Shown: positions 25,920 to 35,377 of the stretch, one piece after another
Layout: every line of letters begins with the position of its first letter
Position numbering within the stretch: the first letter of the stretch is position 1
Assembly: GCA_963851085.1 (NCBI GenBank)
Contig: CAWKNX010000016.1
Span: 1-64,000, forward strand
Direction of reading: 5' to 3'
Length of the DNA stretch: 64,000 nt
Source: DATFVJ01 sp963851085
GTDB lineage: Bacteria; Actinomycetota; Actinomycetes; Streptosporangiales; Streptosporangiaceae
Position numbers and translations under genes: made by a program
Notes under the pieces: model-generated
The model's database searches: none
What the model saw: only the letters and a program-made list of their open reading frames with translations
Told to the model about the DNA's origin: nothing

Positions 25920-26981
25920 CTACGCCGCCCGGTAGTACTCGTTGATCACGCCACCGAGGACTTTGCGCCGCTGGACCGGCAGCTCCAGCGACGGGCTGGC
26001 CTGGTCGTCGTGGTCGGGTGGTCGTTGCTGGCGGGACTGGTGCGGGCGGTGACCGTTGTAATGGCTGGAGTACTCGCCCAGAACCGAGCGCAGGTGCCGC
26101 TCGCCGTAGATGAGCACCCGGTCGGAGCACTCGCCTCGTGCGGTTCGTACCCATCTCTCGGCATAGCAGTTCGCCCTCGGAGTCCGCGGCGGGATCTTGA
26201 CTGGCTTCACGCCCTCACTGGCGAAGATCGCGTCGAAGGCGCCGGTGAACTTGGCGTCGCGGTCCCGGACCAGGAACCGGAAAGAGCCGGTCGGGTCGCC
26301 GAGGTCCATGAGCAGGTTGCGAGCCTGCTGGGCGGTCCACGCGCCGTCCGGGTGAGCCGTCACGCCGAGGATATGCACTCGCCGGGTCCGGACCTCCATG
26401 ACGAATAGCACGTACAGGCGCTGGAGGAAAACCGTGTCCACATGAAAGAAGTCGCAGGCCAGCAAGCCGCGGGCCTGCGCGCGCAGGAATGCCCGCCAGG
26501 AGGTGTCCACGTTCCGCGGGGTCGGCCTACGCCGCCGGGTGCGCAGGATCCGCCGCACGGTCGCTGCGCTGACGTAATAGCCGAGCCGGCATAGTTCGCC
26601 ATGCACCCTGCGGTATCCCCAGGCCGGGTTCTCCCGCGCCAGCCGCAGCACCAGGTCGCGGATGTCTTGGCCGATGCGCGGTCGGCCGGTCCGGTCCGGG
26701 TACGTCCATTTGCGGGTGATCAGCCGACGGTGCCAGGCCAGCAGCGTGCCAGGCGTGACGAGCCGATGGGCGCGCAGCATAGCAGGCAGCTGCCGGGCCA
26801 ACGCCGCCAGGGTGGCGCGGTCGGCCCAATCCGGCTTGGGCCGGGCGACCTCACGGCGGAGCACCGCGACTTCGTGGCGGAGAACCATGATCTCCGCTTC
26901 CTTGTACGCCTGACCGCGGCCGAGCAGCGCCAGCCAGCCGAAGACCCTGATCATGATCAGGTAGAGCAGGCGAAGGGACAC
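25920..26981 (-). CDS. Integrase-core (rve) transposase, IS3/IS481-like
   Basis: A complete 353-residue transposase. An N-terminal helical part (EAEIMVLRHEVAVLRREVAR) and HTH region (NPAWGYRRVHGELCRLGYYV) lead into an rve core. The core has first Asp in LLACDFFHVDTVF, second Asp in RFLVRDRDAKF and Glu in RANCYAERWVRTARGE, ending GGVINEYYRAA. Several truncated relatives of the same family lie within 30 kb. The GTG start sits in the flank of an IS256 relic. Terminal repeats could not be fixed by eye. Confidence 0.85.
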   Translation of the reverse strand: MSLRLLYLIMIRVFGWLALLGRGQAYKEAEIMVLRHEVAVLRREVARPKPDWADRATLAALARQLPAMLRAHRLVTPGTLLAWHRRLITRKWTYPDRTGRPRIGQDIRDLVLRLARENPAWGYRRVHGELCRLGYYVSAATVRRILRTRRRRPTPRNVDTSWRAFLRAQARGLLACDFFHVDTVFLQRLYVLFVMEVRTRRVHILGVTAHPDGAWTAQQARNLLMDLGDPTGSFRFLVRDRDAKFTGAFDAIFASEGVKPVKIPPRTPRANCYAERWVRTARGECSDRVLIYGERHLRSVLGEYSSHYNGHRPHQSRQQRPPDHDDQASPSLELPVQRRKVLGGVINEYYRAA

Positions 26982-27029
26982 AAACCGCGATCTTGCCGCA
27001 ACCAGCTCATCGGAGCAAACAGCAGGTCA

Positions 27030-27260
27030 CAGCACCAGCGACGAGTTCTGAATCGGTACAAGCTCACCCTGGTGCTCACCTGCCCATACGGGGCCCCGCA
27101 GATCGCGTCCGCTTGGGCGCCCATCAGCGCCTCGGCGAATGTCTGCACCATCGCCCGCAGCAGACCCGGGCTCGCTTGTTCCAGGTTCTCGCCCACCCGC
27201 CGGGCAAGGTCCACACTGGTGATGCCGACCGTCGTGCTCCATCCCTTCGATGAGTTGCGA
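27030..27260 (-). pseudogene. IS256 (mutator) family transposase N-terminal fragment
   Basis: The reading VDLARRVGENLEQASPGLLR, then MVQTFAEALMGAQADAICGA, is the conserved start of mutator-type transposases. After PYGQVS the family match ends and the remaining domain is missing. The adjoining rve transposase probably replaced it. Confidence 0.8.
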
Positions 27261-27354
27261 ACTCTGTTCGAAGGATCAGCACGGTGGCCGTCGCAGTTCA
27301 CGACGACACGCCGCGCCGGTTCAAGATCCGTACACCACATCCGTGGACGCAACC

Positions 27355-27690
27355 TCAGTCCACCGACGGCCAGTGAGGACCGAGGTAGGGGTCCGGGTAA
27401 TCTTGCGTCCAGCGGTCGAGAACCTTTGCTAGTGCAGCAGCCTGTCCGCCCCCTGTGGGGAGGTTTTTCTTCAGAACGAAAACGAGCACTACGTCGCGCT
27501 CGGCGGAGAAGTCCACAACATTCTCGGTGACGACAGCCCGGCTTTGTGCCCGAGCGACTGCCGCAACTTGTGCGTCGTCGGTCGCCCGGAGGCCAACCTC
27601 GGTGACATGCACCGCGTCGTGACCGTATGTGTCGCGCAAGAGCACGGCTGTGGCAGTCGGGAACATCTCATCGATCAAGAAGACGGTCAC
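27355..27690 (-). CDS. PIN-like toxin, DUF5615 family
   Basis: A 111-residue protein beginning TVFLIDEMFPTATAVLLRDT, with a conserved Asp in the first strand, then VHVTEVGLRATDDAQVAAVA and AVVTENVVDFSAERD. This is the DUF5615 PIN-like nuclease pattern (acidic residues at strand ends plus T-[EN]-N-x-x-D-F). It likely acts as an RNase toxin. It overlaps the antitoxin gene upstream by ATGA, so the two are co-translated. Confidence 0.8.
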   Translation of the reverse strand: MTVFLIDEMFPTATAVLLRDTYGHDAVHVTEVGLRATDDAQVAAVARAQSRAVVTENVVDFSAERDVVLVFVLKKNLPTGGGQAAALAKVLDRWTQDYPDPYLGPHWPSVD

Positions 27691-28106
27691 GCCAGCAGCG
27701 CCTCACGCTGCCGCGACGTGTCACGGCTTCGCTCTGCCATAGCCCGGTTGCGGTCGATCCGCGCTCTGACTTCGTCTGGGCGCTCAGCGGCATAATCCAG
27801 AGCGATACGAATGAGCCGTGGGTGCAGGTCCGACTCGGCAGCCAACAGGCTGATCCGCTGTTCCTCGGTGCCGTCGAGTTCTTGAAGGCGCGCGATGACC
27901 TCCCAGACGTCGGGGCCAGCTGCAAGTGCGGCACGCCGGTCGTGCGCAGGTCCCCGGAAGACGATTCCTGGGTGGTCGAGTTGATCGATTCCCTCAATGA
28001 TGAGCTGATCAAGCAACGCTGTGGCGCTCATACCCTCGCGAGCAGCACAGGTGGAGAGGCGAGTCTTTGCGGTGTCGCTGATGCGAAACGATGTGCTTGT
28101 CGGCAC
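27687..28106 (-). CDS. Ribbon-helix-helix type antitoxin
   Basis: A 139-residue protein. The first 45 residues (TSTSFRISDTAKTRLSTCAA then REGMSATALLDQLIIEG) fit a ribbon-helix-helix DNA-binding domain. The remainder (IVFRGPAHDRRAALAAGPDV, then HPRLIRIALDYAAERPDEVR) resembles DUF433-type partners of DUF5615 toxins. It would neutralise the toxin and repress the operon. The GTG start follows GGGAGG at good distance. A perfect palindrome 40 bases upstream is the likely operator. Confidence 0.8.
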   Translation of the reverse strand: MPTSTSFRISDTAKTRLSTCAAREGMSATALLDQLIIEGIDQLDHPGIVFRGPAHDRRAALAAGPDVWEVIARLQELDGTEEQRISLLAAESDLHPRLIRIALDYAAERPDEVRARIDRNRAMAERSRDTSRQREALLA

Positions 28107-28145
28107 GGTTGACCTCCCTCGTACTTCAAGAGATCAGCATACCGC

Positions 28146-28169
28146 AATGTAGCGCTGATGCGCTACATT
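28146..28169. promoter_or_regulatory. Palindromic operator of the toxin-antitoxin operon
   Basis: Perfect 10-bp arms AATGTAGCGC and GCGCTACATT with a TGAT centre, about 40 bases before the antitoxin start. Its position and symmetry fit binding of a ribbon-helix-helix antitoxin tetramer. Confidence 0.7.
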
Positions 28170-28467
28170 ATGCGATCGCCTCCAACCGTCGGCAACGTAG
28201 AAGCGGACACCGGAAGAGTTGATAGCCGCGGGACAGCACCTATCGGCTGCATTGACCCAGGCATGCTGAAGTCCACAGATCGACAACGCAGATGGGAGAC
28301 GGCCGCCTCGAATGCCCAGCCCTGAGGACCATCAGATCAGCGACTTTGGTCGCGCTGGACCTGCAACGAGCGCCTTGATGTCACGTCCGGTGGGGCAGGC
28401 TTCTTACCCGCACCAGCGGCGTGAATCATGGCTGCGAGCGAATCGGATCAAGATCGCTTGCGGGTTC
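28170..28467. other. Non-coding gap right of the toxin-antitoxin operator
   Basis: No supported gene, repeat or hairpin was found here. Short open frames lack ribosome sites and resemblance to any family. The gap separates the TA operon from an unnamed small gene. Confidence 0.5.
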
Positions 28468-28692
28468 TTAGGCTGCGGTCATGCCTGTCGTCGAGCCCGG
28501 TGTGTAGAGCCATGCGTAGTGTGCGGCAGGCGCGGGTCGCCAGGGCTGGATGCCGGCTGAGGCTGGCGGCGCTGTCGCGTAAGCGAAAATACTGGCGAGG
28601 AGTTCTGAGCGCAGGTCGAACTGCCCCAGCGGGTCGGCGAGCATGTCCTCGAAGGAGTGTCCCCCGGACACGGCAAGGTGCGGGTCAGCCAT
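28468..28692 (-). CDS. Small protein of unknown function
   Basis: A possible 74-residue protein, ADPHLAVSGGHSFEDMLADP at the start, no membrane segment and no motif I recognise. It is listed because its ATG has a strong AGGAGGAG at the right distance on the minus strand and the N-terminal half reads like a real soluble protein. The end may be altered by nearby rearrangements. No neighbour gives a clue to its job. Confidence 0.4.
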   Translation of the reverse strand: MADPHLAVSGGHSFEDMLADPLGQFDLRSELLASIFAYATAPPASAGIQPWRPAPAAHYAWLYTPGSTTGMTAA

Positions 28693-28776
28693 CCGCCTAT
28701 CTCCTCCTGCCGATTACAGCACTCACTCGCAGTATGACTTGTGACTGATAAATAGCAACTCAGTGGCCCCAACTAT

Positions 28777-29214
28777 CTACGTTCTTGCTGTGGCCGATGG
28801 AGGTTCCCGCGCAGGCCGGAGGCTTGCAGCTGCGCCAGCCCGCCACCGTTGCTCGGCGTCGGTTAGTGACCGCCGCGCGGACTGTCGTATCCGGTCGACG
28901 CGACGGACCTGGCCCGCGTCCCCCCAGAGCAGTTGGGCGGTTTCCGCATACGAGAACCCATAGTGCATGGTCGCAAGCACAACGAACCGCTCCTCGTCGG
29001 TCAACGCAGCCATCGCTGCATCGAGTGCCGCACGTTGCTCGACGATAATCGCCGGGTCGGGGGCGCTACGGACAGAGTCCATAGCCGCTGCGAGCGCCTC
29101 GTCGTCGGTCGGGACGATCGTCAAGGCACGGCGCGTTCCGTAAGTTGCGCGGACCACGTCCACGTAAGAGAAGGTTGCCGCACGCAGCGCCCACCGTGAC
29201 GCGGCGGGTTTCAA
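28777..29214 (-). pseudogene. Sigma-70 region 4-like fragment
   Basis: The middle part (ALTDEERFVVLATMHYGFSY then AETAQLLWGDAGQVRRVDRI) resembles the helix-turn-helix of sigma-70 region 4 as found in ECF-type or phage-like sigma factors. The first residues come from a junction with the neighbouring truncated gene, so the true N-terminus (region 2) is missing. It is probably a remnant and not a working regulator. Confidence 0.5.
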
Positions 29215-29383
29215 GCCCCGCCGGCGTCACGGTGAATCGGACCGCGTAGCCGCCGCGGCACCGCCGGGACGGCCGCGCCGGCCGTACCTGGGCGACGGTG
29301 CCCGCCAGCTGGGCCTGGAACCGTAGCCGGTAGGCCGGCCGGCAGAACCACGGTGGTTCACGCCATGGCCGGGAGCGGCTCAC
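29190..29383 (-). pseudogene. Truncated second gene of a CBASS-like operon
   Basis: About 65 residues remain (REPPWFCRPAYRLRFQAQLA, then YAVRFTVTPAGLETRRVTV) before the frame runs into the sigma-like fragment. Its GTG start overlaps the stop of the CD-NTase remnant by GTGA, the coupling usual for the gene after a CD-NTase. The pattern is compatible with the start of an E2-like or similar ancillary protein, but it is too short to assign. The downstream part is deleted. Confidence 0.4.
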
Positions 29384-29968
29384 TGTGCCTGGCGTCCGCC
29401 GTAGGCGCGGGTGGCGGGTATTGCCACGGCCGGGCCGGCCAGGCCCAGCGATGCGGTCGTGACCGCTCCGGGACGCCGCAGGCCAGCCACCGCGCGGGCG
29501 AGAGCGTCGCCGGGCGGGGCGTCAATGTAGTCGCGGAAGACACGGTGCAACGCGGCCTGCACGGCTGGTTCGTCATCGTCATGCTCTAGGGCGTCCGCCA
29601 GGTTCCCGGCGGCCTTGCCCAGCCGGTCCGCTACCACCGCGCGGGGTTCGAGAAGCTTCAAAGGCGCCGACACCCCAGCCGGGTCCGGGGTGTTCCGCCC
29701 GGTCGCGAGGAACTCCGCGGCTTCGGCGAAGACCGTGTGCAGCGCCACCGCGACGCTCGCGCCCGAGGTGACGTGCTCAAGGGCCAGCACCGAGAGGTGG
29801 AAGGAGGACAGGCCAGGTGAGCTCCATTGCTTGTTCCAGGCTTTGAGCAGGCGTATCACGCGGCGCCGGGTGCGGCGCAGGGCGACAGTCCCGCCGTTGA
29901 TCAGCTCGGCGTGCCGCTCAGGGTCCGACGGTTCCCACCGGCCCTTCTTAAGGTTGGGGATCCACAGG
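29380..29968 (-). pseudogene. CD-NTase (CBASS cyclase) C-terminal fragment
   Basis: The C-terminal half of a cGAS/DncV-like nucleotidyltransferase, which makes cyclic oligonucleotide alarm signals in CBASS antiphage immunity. The visible part includes WIPNLKKGRWEPSDPERHAE, RRRVIRLLKAWNKQWSSPGL, SSFHLSVLALEHV and the final helix ADRLGKAAGNLADALE. The catalytic half with GS and the Asp triad is missing: the upstream side joins directly to a truncated transposase. The remaining half has no frame break. It is a deletion relic of a CBASS operon. Confidence 0.75.
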
Positions 29969-30580
29969 CCCGGCGCCCGGCCACGGCCAGGACATAGGCC
30001 TGGGTGCCGCCGGGCAGGCCGGCCGTGAAGAAGTCGCAGGCCAGGATCGCCTCGGCCGGGGAGCGCAAGAATTGTGACCAGGTCGGCCCGGTCCGCCGCC
30101 GGGCGGGGTCGATGCCGCTGGCCTTGAGGATCTCCCATACGGTGGACGCTGCGACTTTAACCCCAGACCGGCCAGCTCGCCGTGGATCCTGCGGTATCCC
30201 CATTCGGGGTTCTCGCGGGCCAGCCGGCGGACCAGGGCCTGGATGTTCCGCCGGGTCGACGGCCGGCCCGTCCGGCCGCGCATGGACCTGGCGGCCCAGC
30301 GGCGGCGGACGATGTCGCGGTGCCAGCGCACGATCGTGTCCGGGGTAACCAGCAGCCGCAGCCCCTGACGGCGCGCTTTCGGTATCACGCTGAGCAGGGC
30401 CGCGAGCAGGGCCCGGTCCGCCCAGTTCAGCTTCGGCCGGCGGGGCTGCCGCCGCTGCAGGACGGCGAGCTGGTGGCGCAGGATCAGGATTTCCGCGGTC
30501 TTCCACACCTCCTCACGCCGCGACAGCCGCAGCCACGCGGCGACCCGCGTAATCAGGAGGAACACGAACCGCAGGCACAT
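29969..30580 (-). pseudogene. IS3/IS481-like transposase, truncated
   Basis: N-terminal 200 residues of the same rve transposase type as the complete copy at 38 kb: VWKTAEILILRHQLAVLQRR, NPEWGYRRIHGELAGLG, then after one frame change ASTVWEILKASGIDPARRRT and ILACDFFTAGLPGGTQAYVL. It stops after the first catalytic Asp, where the CD-NTase remnant begins. Second and third catalytic residues are lost. The junction dates the loss of the CD-NTase N-terminus to this insertion and deletion. Confidence 0.85.
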
Positions 30581-30688
30581 GATCGGTGATCATCACGGCC
30601 GGACCGCCGGGAGGGCAACCCTGCTGGTCAGAGCCGTGGACGAGATTCTCGGCACGCACAACATCAGAAATGAGTCCCTACATTTCCG

Positions 30689-31792
30689 TCAACGGGACAG
30701 GTAGCGACGGGCGCCGGCGTAGTAGGAATGCGATGACACCGGCTCGATCCGTACCGCCGCACCGGTCTGGGGTGAGTCGATCATGTTTCCGCCGCCGACA
30801 TACATCCCGACATGGCCGATGGGGCCGCCGCTGCTGCTGCGGAAGAACACCAAATCGGCGGGCAGGAGCGAGGCCCGCGCGACCGCTGTCCCGTGGACCG
30901 CCTGCTGGTCCGCGTCCCGGGACAGGGTCACGCCGTAGCCGTGGTAGACGGAGTAGGTCAGCCCCGAGCAGTCGTAGCCGAAACCAGATGTGCCTGCCCA
31001 TAGGTACTGCAGGCCGGTGAACTTCTTGGCCTCGGTGACCATCTTCGCCCGCGTGGCTCCCCAGGATGTCCCCCCGACATGCAGCGCGACGACGCTGCGG
31101 CGAAGCGCCACGTGCCGGCCGCCGATCAGCGCCACCTCGACGTATGCCGACGTGGCACGCACCACGGGCAGCCGCGTGTCATAGGACACTGTCATCACGG
31201 TCGTGCCGGCGACACCTGCGCTCGTCCAGCTACTCCACAGCCACGCCGTCCGGTTACGCACCACCGCAGCTGTTGTGGCGGCGCGCGGCGCGGTCCTCGT
31301 GAGCTGCCGGGTGGGTACCCAGCCGGGGTAACCACGTGAGTCGCGGCTGGTGGGCTGGCTGGGGACGGCCACCTTCGTCCACCCGGTGCCGTAGTGCCCG
31401 ATGACGGTCACCTTGGTGCCGTACAGTGCCTGAGTTTCCAGCTTGCCAACCAGCCAGAGCTTTTGCGCGTAGCTCATGCTGGCGACCCACTTCCGCGGGT
31501 CCGCCGGGTTGGTAAGGGCGGGCCTGTCGATGCTGCGCGGGTACCAAGGTTTCACCCACAACGTGGCGACGTTGACCGCCACCCAGCACGTGCCCGTACT
31601 GCAGCTCGCCGGCGTGGCGACAGCCGCGCTACCCGCAGTCCTCGCGCTCGGACTTGCCCCGGCAGCATCCACGGCACCGGCGCCGAGCACCAGCACACCC
31701 ACTACGATGGCCAACCTCAAAATCAAATGGGCGGCTGTCCTCACCTGCCTGCTTGGAGACGGTGACGGCGAAGGTATTCCAGCATTCATCAT
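30689..31792 (-). CDS. Secreted NlpC/P60 (C40) peptidoglycan endopeptidase
   Basis: A 367-residue exported cell-wall hydrolase. A signal peptide is visible (LILRLAIVVGVLVLGAGAVD). The middle resembles SH3-type wall-binding repeats (VTVIGHYGTGWTKVAVPSQP; VVRATSAYVEVALIGGRHVA). The catalytic domain starts TEAKKFTGLQYLWAGTSGFG with Cys275 in DCSGLTY and His327 in IGHVGMYVGGGNMI, so it should cut D-Glu/meso-DAP-type peptide bonds. The ATG pair near the signal peptide was chosen because an AAGGGGG stretch precedes it; upstream frame extension has no signal character. It is isolated between IS remnants. Confidence 0.85.
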   Translation of the reverse strand: MMNAGIPSPSPSPSRQVRTAAHLILRLAIVVGVLVLGAGAVDAAGASPSARTAGSAAVATPASCSTGTCWVAVNVATLWVKPWYPRSIDRPALTNPADPRKWVASMSYAQKLWLVGKLETQALYGTKVTVIGHYGTGWTKVAVPSQPTSRDSRGYPGWVPTRQLTRTAPRAATTAAVVRNRTAWLWSSWTSAGVAGTTVMTVSYDTRLPVVRATSAYVEVALIGGRHVALRRSVVALHVGGTSWGATRAKMVTEAKKFTGLQYLWAGTSGFGYDCSGLTYSVYHGYGVTLSRDADQQAVHGTAVARASLLPADLVFFRSSSGGPIGHVGMYVGGGNMIDSPQTGAAVRIEPVSSHSYYAGARRYLSR

Positions 31793-32201
31793 CCTCAGCC
31801 CCCTTTCCCCCATCACAGCGCTGTCGCCGGCCGTTACGGCTGGTGAAACTGGCGCACGCCGATGGAGACTCCGCTGGGATGTCTGTAACTCAACCATTGC
31901 GCCCGGCCGCACAGGTCGGCCAGAGCCGAAAGACCCGGCCACAGGATCAGCGGGCACCATTTCCGACGGCCACCAAAACGGGATCGCGGTGACAGCCCGT
32001 GATCACTGGAGCCGTCTTACAGTGGGTGTTCTCATCCTCCCGCACAGGGCCCGCACGTGCGGAAATCAGCCCAGTCCCTGCGCTCGCTGGCTTACGCCTC
32101 CAGCAGCAAGGCGAACATCTCCGCCCGGGGTGCTAGCCAGGTTTGTCCAGCAGCCAGCCCTGTCCCGCTCGAAAATAGAGTCGGGTCGTTGACCTGCGTG
32201 T
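31793..32201. other. Gap upstream of the NlpC/P60 gene
   Basis: Likely contains the hydrolase promoter. No gene or clear element was found. The right end borders a transposase fragment. Confidence 0.5.
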
Positions 32202-32535
32202 TCAGGCAGCCCGGTGATACTGGTGGATCAGGCCGCCGAGGATGGGATGTCGCCGAATGGAACGGAGGTCGGCGAGGTCGATGATCGGCCGAATGGCCGT
32301 GGTTTCGACCGTCGGCGGTCGCTGACCTCGGGACTGGTGCGGGCGGTGCTGGTTACAGCGCTCGGCGTACTCGGCGAGAATCTTCGCCAGATGCTTCTCG
32401 TTGAAAATCAGCATCTGATCGAAGACCTCACGGCGGAGCGTGCCGACCATGCGCTCGCAGATCGCATTCGCGCGGGGACTGCGAGGCGGGATCACGGCTT
32501 CGACGCCCGCGCTGGCAAGCCATTCCAGGCCAGCA
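32202..32535 (-). pseudogene. IS3/IS481-like transposase C-terminal fragment
   Basis: About 110 residues: IPPRSPRANAICERMVGTLR (third catalytic residue, Glu), MLIFNEKHLAKILAEYAERC, NQHRPHQSRGQRPP and the ending ILGGLIHQYHRAA. Upstream the match ends abruptly. It is another partial copy of the rve transposase family abundant in this region. Confidence 0.85.
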
Positions 32536-32743
32536 ATCAGGTGAACGTGCTGGTAGCAGGCTTGCACAGACGCTGTCCGTTGCCTGTCCGCGGTTTCACC
32601 TGCCCGGCCCGGCGAGCGCACAGACGTATGACGGACAGGACCGGGCGCGAAGGCCGGTATCAGCTAGACCGAACTTACGTGATCTTGTCTTGGTCTCTGC
32701 GGGCTGGCCTGCGACGATGCTGCTGGACTTCGGGTTTCTGTGT

Positions 32744-33225
32744 CTACGCTGGGGCCAGGGTGAGTGGGATGGGGCTGCCGATCAGCCCGAAAACTCGGCG
32801 ATGGACGTCGGTGGGTTCGCTGATTCTCTCAAATTGCTGTTCAGCGAAGCTCACCTGTTGCCTGGTGAGCGTTTCAAGGTGTTTGAGGAGGTCATGGTAG
32901 CTGGAGAGTGCGACGCCGTCTCTGGTTTTTTGCGGGCATCCTTGGCTTTCGCTTCGGTTGAGCGCCATGCGGGCAGGACTGGGTCTTGGCGGATGGGTAC
33001 CCGCTCGTCTGTGAAGGTAAGGGGAGCGAGTCTCTCGCGCATGTGCCAGGTGAGATAGCTGGCGAGCATGCATATGAACACGTGGGCGCGTACGCGGTCG
33101 CCAAGATAGTGGAAGATCGGGCGCAGATCGAGATCGTCGGTCTTGATTGAGCGGAAATCACGTTCGATGTTGGCAAGATTCTTGTAAGCGCCGATCGTGT
33201 GGGGCTCGATTACTCGATCTCGCCT
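32744..33225 (-). pseudogene. IS1634/IS4-like transposase C-terminal fragment, frame-broken
   Basis: Reads VIEPHTIGAYKNLANIERDF then RSIKTDDLDLRPIFHYLGDR and HVFICMLASYLTWHMRERLA, and, after a frame change, LLKHLETLTRQQVSFAEQQF and the ending LIGSPIPLTLAPA. This is the conserved C-terminus of IS1634-type transposases. The N-terminal two thirds are missing. Confidence 0.8.
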
Positions 33226-33266
33226 GGCCGGTCCTGGCCAGTGTTGTGGGCTGGGATCATCCCTGA

Positions 33267-33695
33267 GTGATCTTTTCGGTCTTCTACCTGGTCGTACGTT
33301 GCCTGCTCGGCAGTCTGATGGTGCTGGCCCGGCGCCAGGTGTCCAAGGATGCCGAACTCCTGGCGCTCCGGCACCAGAACGCGGTGCTGCGCCGCCAGAT
33401 CGGCCGGGTCCGCTACCAGCCGGGCGACCGGCGGTGGCTCGCGGCCCTGTCGCGGCGGATCCCCCAGCGCCGGCAGGGTGAGGTGTCCGGGGTGACCCCG
33501 GCGACACTGCTCGCCTGGCACCGGCGGCTGGTCGCACGCACATGGGATTACACGAGCCGGCCGCGTCCCGGGCGGCCGCCCACGGCAGCCGCGATCCGCA
33601 CGCTGGTGATCCGCATGGCCACCGGCAACCCGGCCGGGGGGCACCGACGGGTACAGGGCGAGCTCGCCAGGCTCGGCCACCCGATCGTCGGTGTG
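33267..33695 (+). pseudogene. rve transposase N-terminal fragment
   Basis: About 143 residues on the opposite strand to its neighbours: VSKDAELLALRHQNAVLRRQ, RIPQRRQGEVSGVTPATLLA, then GGHRRVQGELARLGHPIVGV. It breaks before the catalytic core, where a serine recombinase fragment of opposite orientation begins. Only the DNA-binding part remains. Confidence 0.8.
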
Positions 33696-33699
33696 CCAG

Positions 33700-34075
33700 C
33701 GGATCCCGATCCGTGCTTTGCTGCGGTCGGGCTCGGGCAGCACGGTGACGTCGGCGATCAGGGTGCGCAGCAGCCGCTTGCGGTCCCTGGCGCTGGTGGT
33801 GGGCGCGTTCCACAGGGCGGGCCGGTCAGCGGCGAGTTTCTCCAGGTCGTCCCGGCTGGGCGGCGGCGGCAGCGTGTCGCGGGCGGCCTCGAGCGCCTGC
33901 TCGGCTTCGGTGAGGGCGGCGAGCCTGGCCTCCCCGCGGGTCTCCAGGGAGCGGGCGACCAGCCGGTTTTCCGGCTCGACCTGGCAGAAGGCGCGCTCGG
34001 CCCGGTCAGCGTCGTAGCGGGCGCGTTCCACCGCCAGCCCGGCGGCCCGGCTGGCCCGCTGGTGCCCGGCCAGCA
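33700..34075 (-). pseudogene. Large serine recombinase internal fragment
   Basis: Reads LAVERARYDADRAERAFCQV, EPENRLVARSLETRGEARLA and PTTSARDRKRLLRTLIADVT, the coiled-coil and C-terminal region of large serine recombinases found in actinobacterial elements. The catalytic resolvase domain and zinc ribbon are missing. It is fused in frame to an IS1380 fragment, giving a continuous but meaningless chimera. Confidence 0.75.
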
Positions 34076-34472
34076 GCCGCCGGTGCACCGCGTCCAGCTG
34101 GCGGACGTTGCCGTGGTGGAACGCGCGCAGGAAACTGCCGAGCGCCGGGGGCGCCCGGACCTCGGTGAGCACGTGGTGCAGGCCGCAGTCACGCAGCACG
34201 TTCATGTCATCGATGGAATCGGCGCCCATCAGCATCCCGGTAACCAGGCAGCCGATCTTCAGCGGCGTGCTCGCGGCCTGGGCGCCGGCGAGGCCGACGT
34301 GGCCGGCCACCAGGCGGTCCAGCCCGGCCGCATCAGCGAGGCGCATCGCCGGCTCCACGCCAGCGGCCGCGAGCAGATCCCGTTGCCGGACATCAAATGG
34401 GTCTTCCGGGCCGCGTGCCGGAAATATACTTGCCAAGTGCCCTCTCGACTTGGGGGATCGAGGCGTTATCAA
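34076..34472 (-). pseudogene. IS1380 family transposase N-terminal fragment
   Basis: About 130 residues: AAGVEPAMRLADAAGLDRLV, then IGCLVTGMLMGADSIDDMNV and ALGSFLRAFHHGNVRQLDAV, the standard N-terminal domain of IS1380 transposases. It then joins a serine recombinase fragment without a stop. The catalytic domain is lost. Confidence 0.85.
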
Positions 34473-35377
34473 CCTGTATCATCCCAGGTCAGAGGGCACT
34501 TTCGTGCGCGAGTTCCCTAATTCAGGCCAAAACGTCGGTGGATCCAGGCTCAGCCGGGTCCTCGGGTCCGTTCACCACCGTCCGGGGTATCTGGGTGGCC
34601 GCGATATCGATTACGGTCGCTGTCCTGTACTGTGCCATGGCGCCTAACTTGCCCCTGTGGTTCCGGCAGTTTATTGGCGTTGATTCGCCAAAGGGCCACC
34701 CGGATCACGTGAGCTCCCTTTCGGACGCAGGCATACAGGCCGGCTATACGGCCAGTTATACAGGCACCGCGGTGCCTGGAGGGTCCGGTCATTTGCACCG
34801 CTTTCCTGCTGCCTTTCGGCTGCCGTCATTTGCTTCTTGAGCCGTCCTGTTCCCGCCGCGGGGTTCCGCGCTGCTGCCTACCGGCAGGCGGTCATTCCTG
34901 CCGGACCGCGACGGGATTTTCCACGTTCCGCACGTTCGAGCCGCATCCGGCCGTGGTGCTCTCCTGGCTGCCTTGGAAACGTCAGCCAGCACTGCCGCAC
35001 CCAGCGGCGGCCCTAAACCCCAGAAACGCATTCCATCACCAGGGCTCCAGTTCACGGGGCTTTACGCGCAGAGGTTCACATTGTTCACCCTTCCGGACTT
35101 CCCCTCACCTGTTGCCAGCGGATGGATCCTGTGCGCCGCCAGGGGATCGACCGCTTGTTCGTCTTCCTCGAGGTGATCATCCGTGGCGATATCGACGTGC
35201 GTGTGAGCCTTCCGGTCATCGTGCGCTCCGCGGGCGCGAACCGCGCCCTCCTGTGTGGCGCAATGCATCCCACGGAATTCGCCGATGTCACGTGAGGACT
35301 CCTGCTACGGGGACGGCGGAGCGGCGCAAGACCGAAGCCCTCCCGGTTCGTTGTCCAGCAGGCGCTCACGGTCCATA
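34473..35377. other. Gap of 0.9 kb between IS remnants and the GH65 gene
   Basis: No supported gene. A GGCACCGCGGTGCC dyad is near 34765. An ORF of 57 codons (about 35122-35295, starting ATGGATCCTGTG) has no ribosome site and no recognisable relatives. This stretch probably holds remains of flanking DNA from deleted mobile elements. Confidence 0.5.

Noticed and set aside
29380..30138. A single 252-residue protein
   Set aside because: Its first 55 residues are a wrong-frame reading of a transposase; only the remainder is a CD-NTase fragment.
32744..33813. A 320-residue protein on the minus strand
   Set aside because: Only the end is IS1634-like; the first two thirds are a wrong-frame reading of other element fragments.
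35122..35295. A 57-codon gene upstream of the GH65 end
   Set aside because: No ribosome site, no family resemblance and rearranged surroundings.
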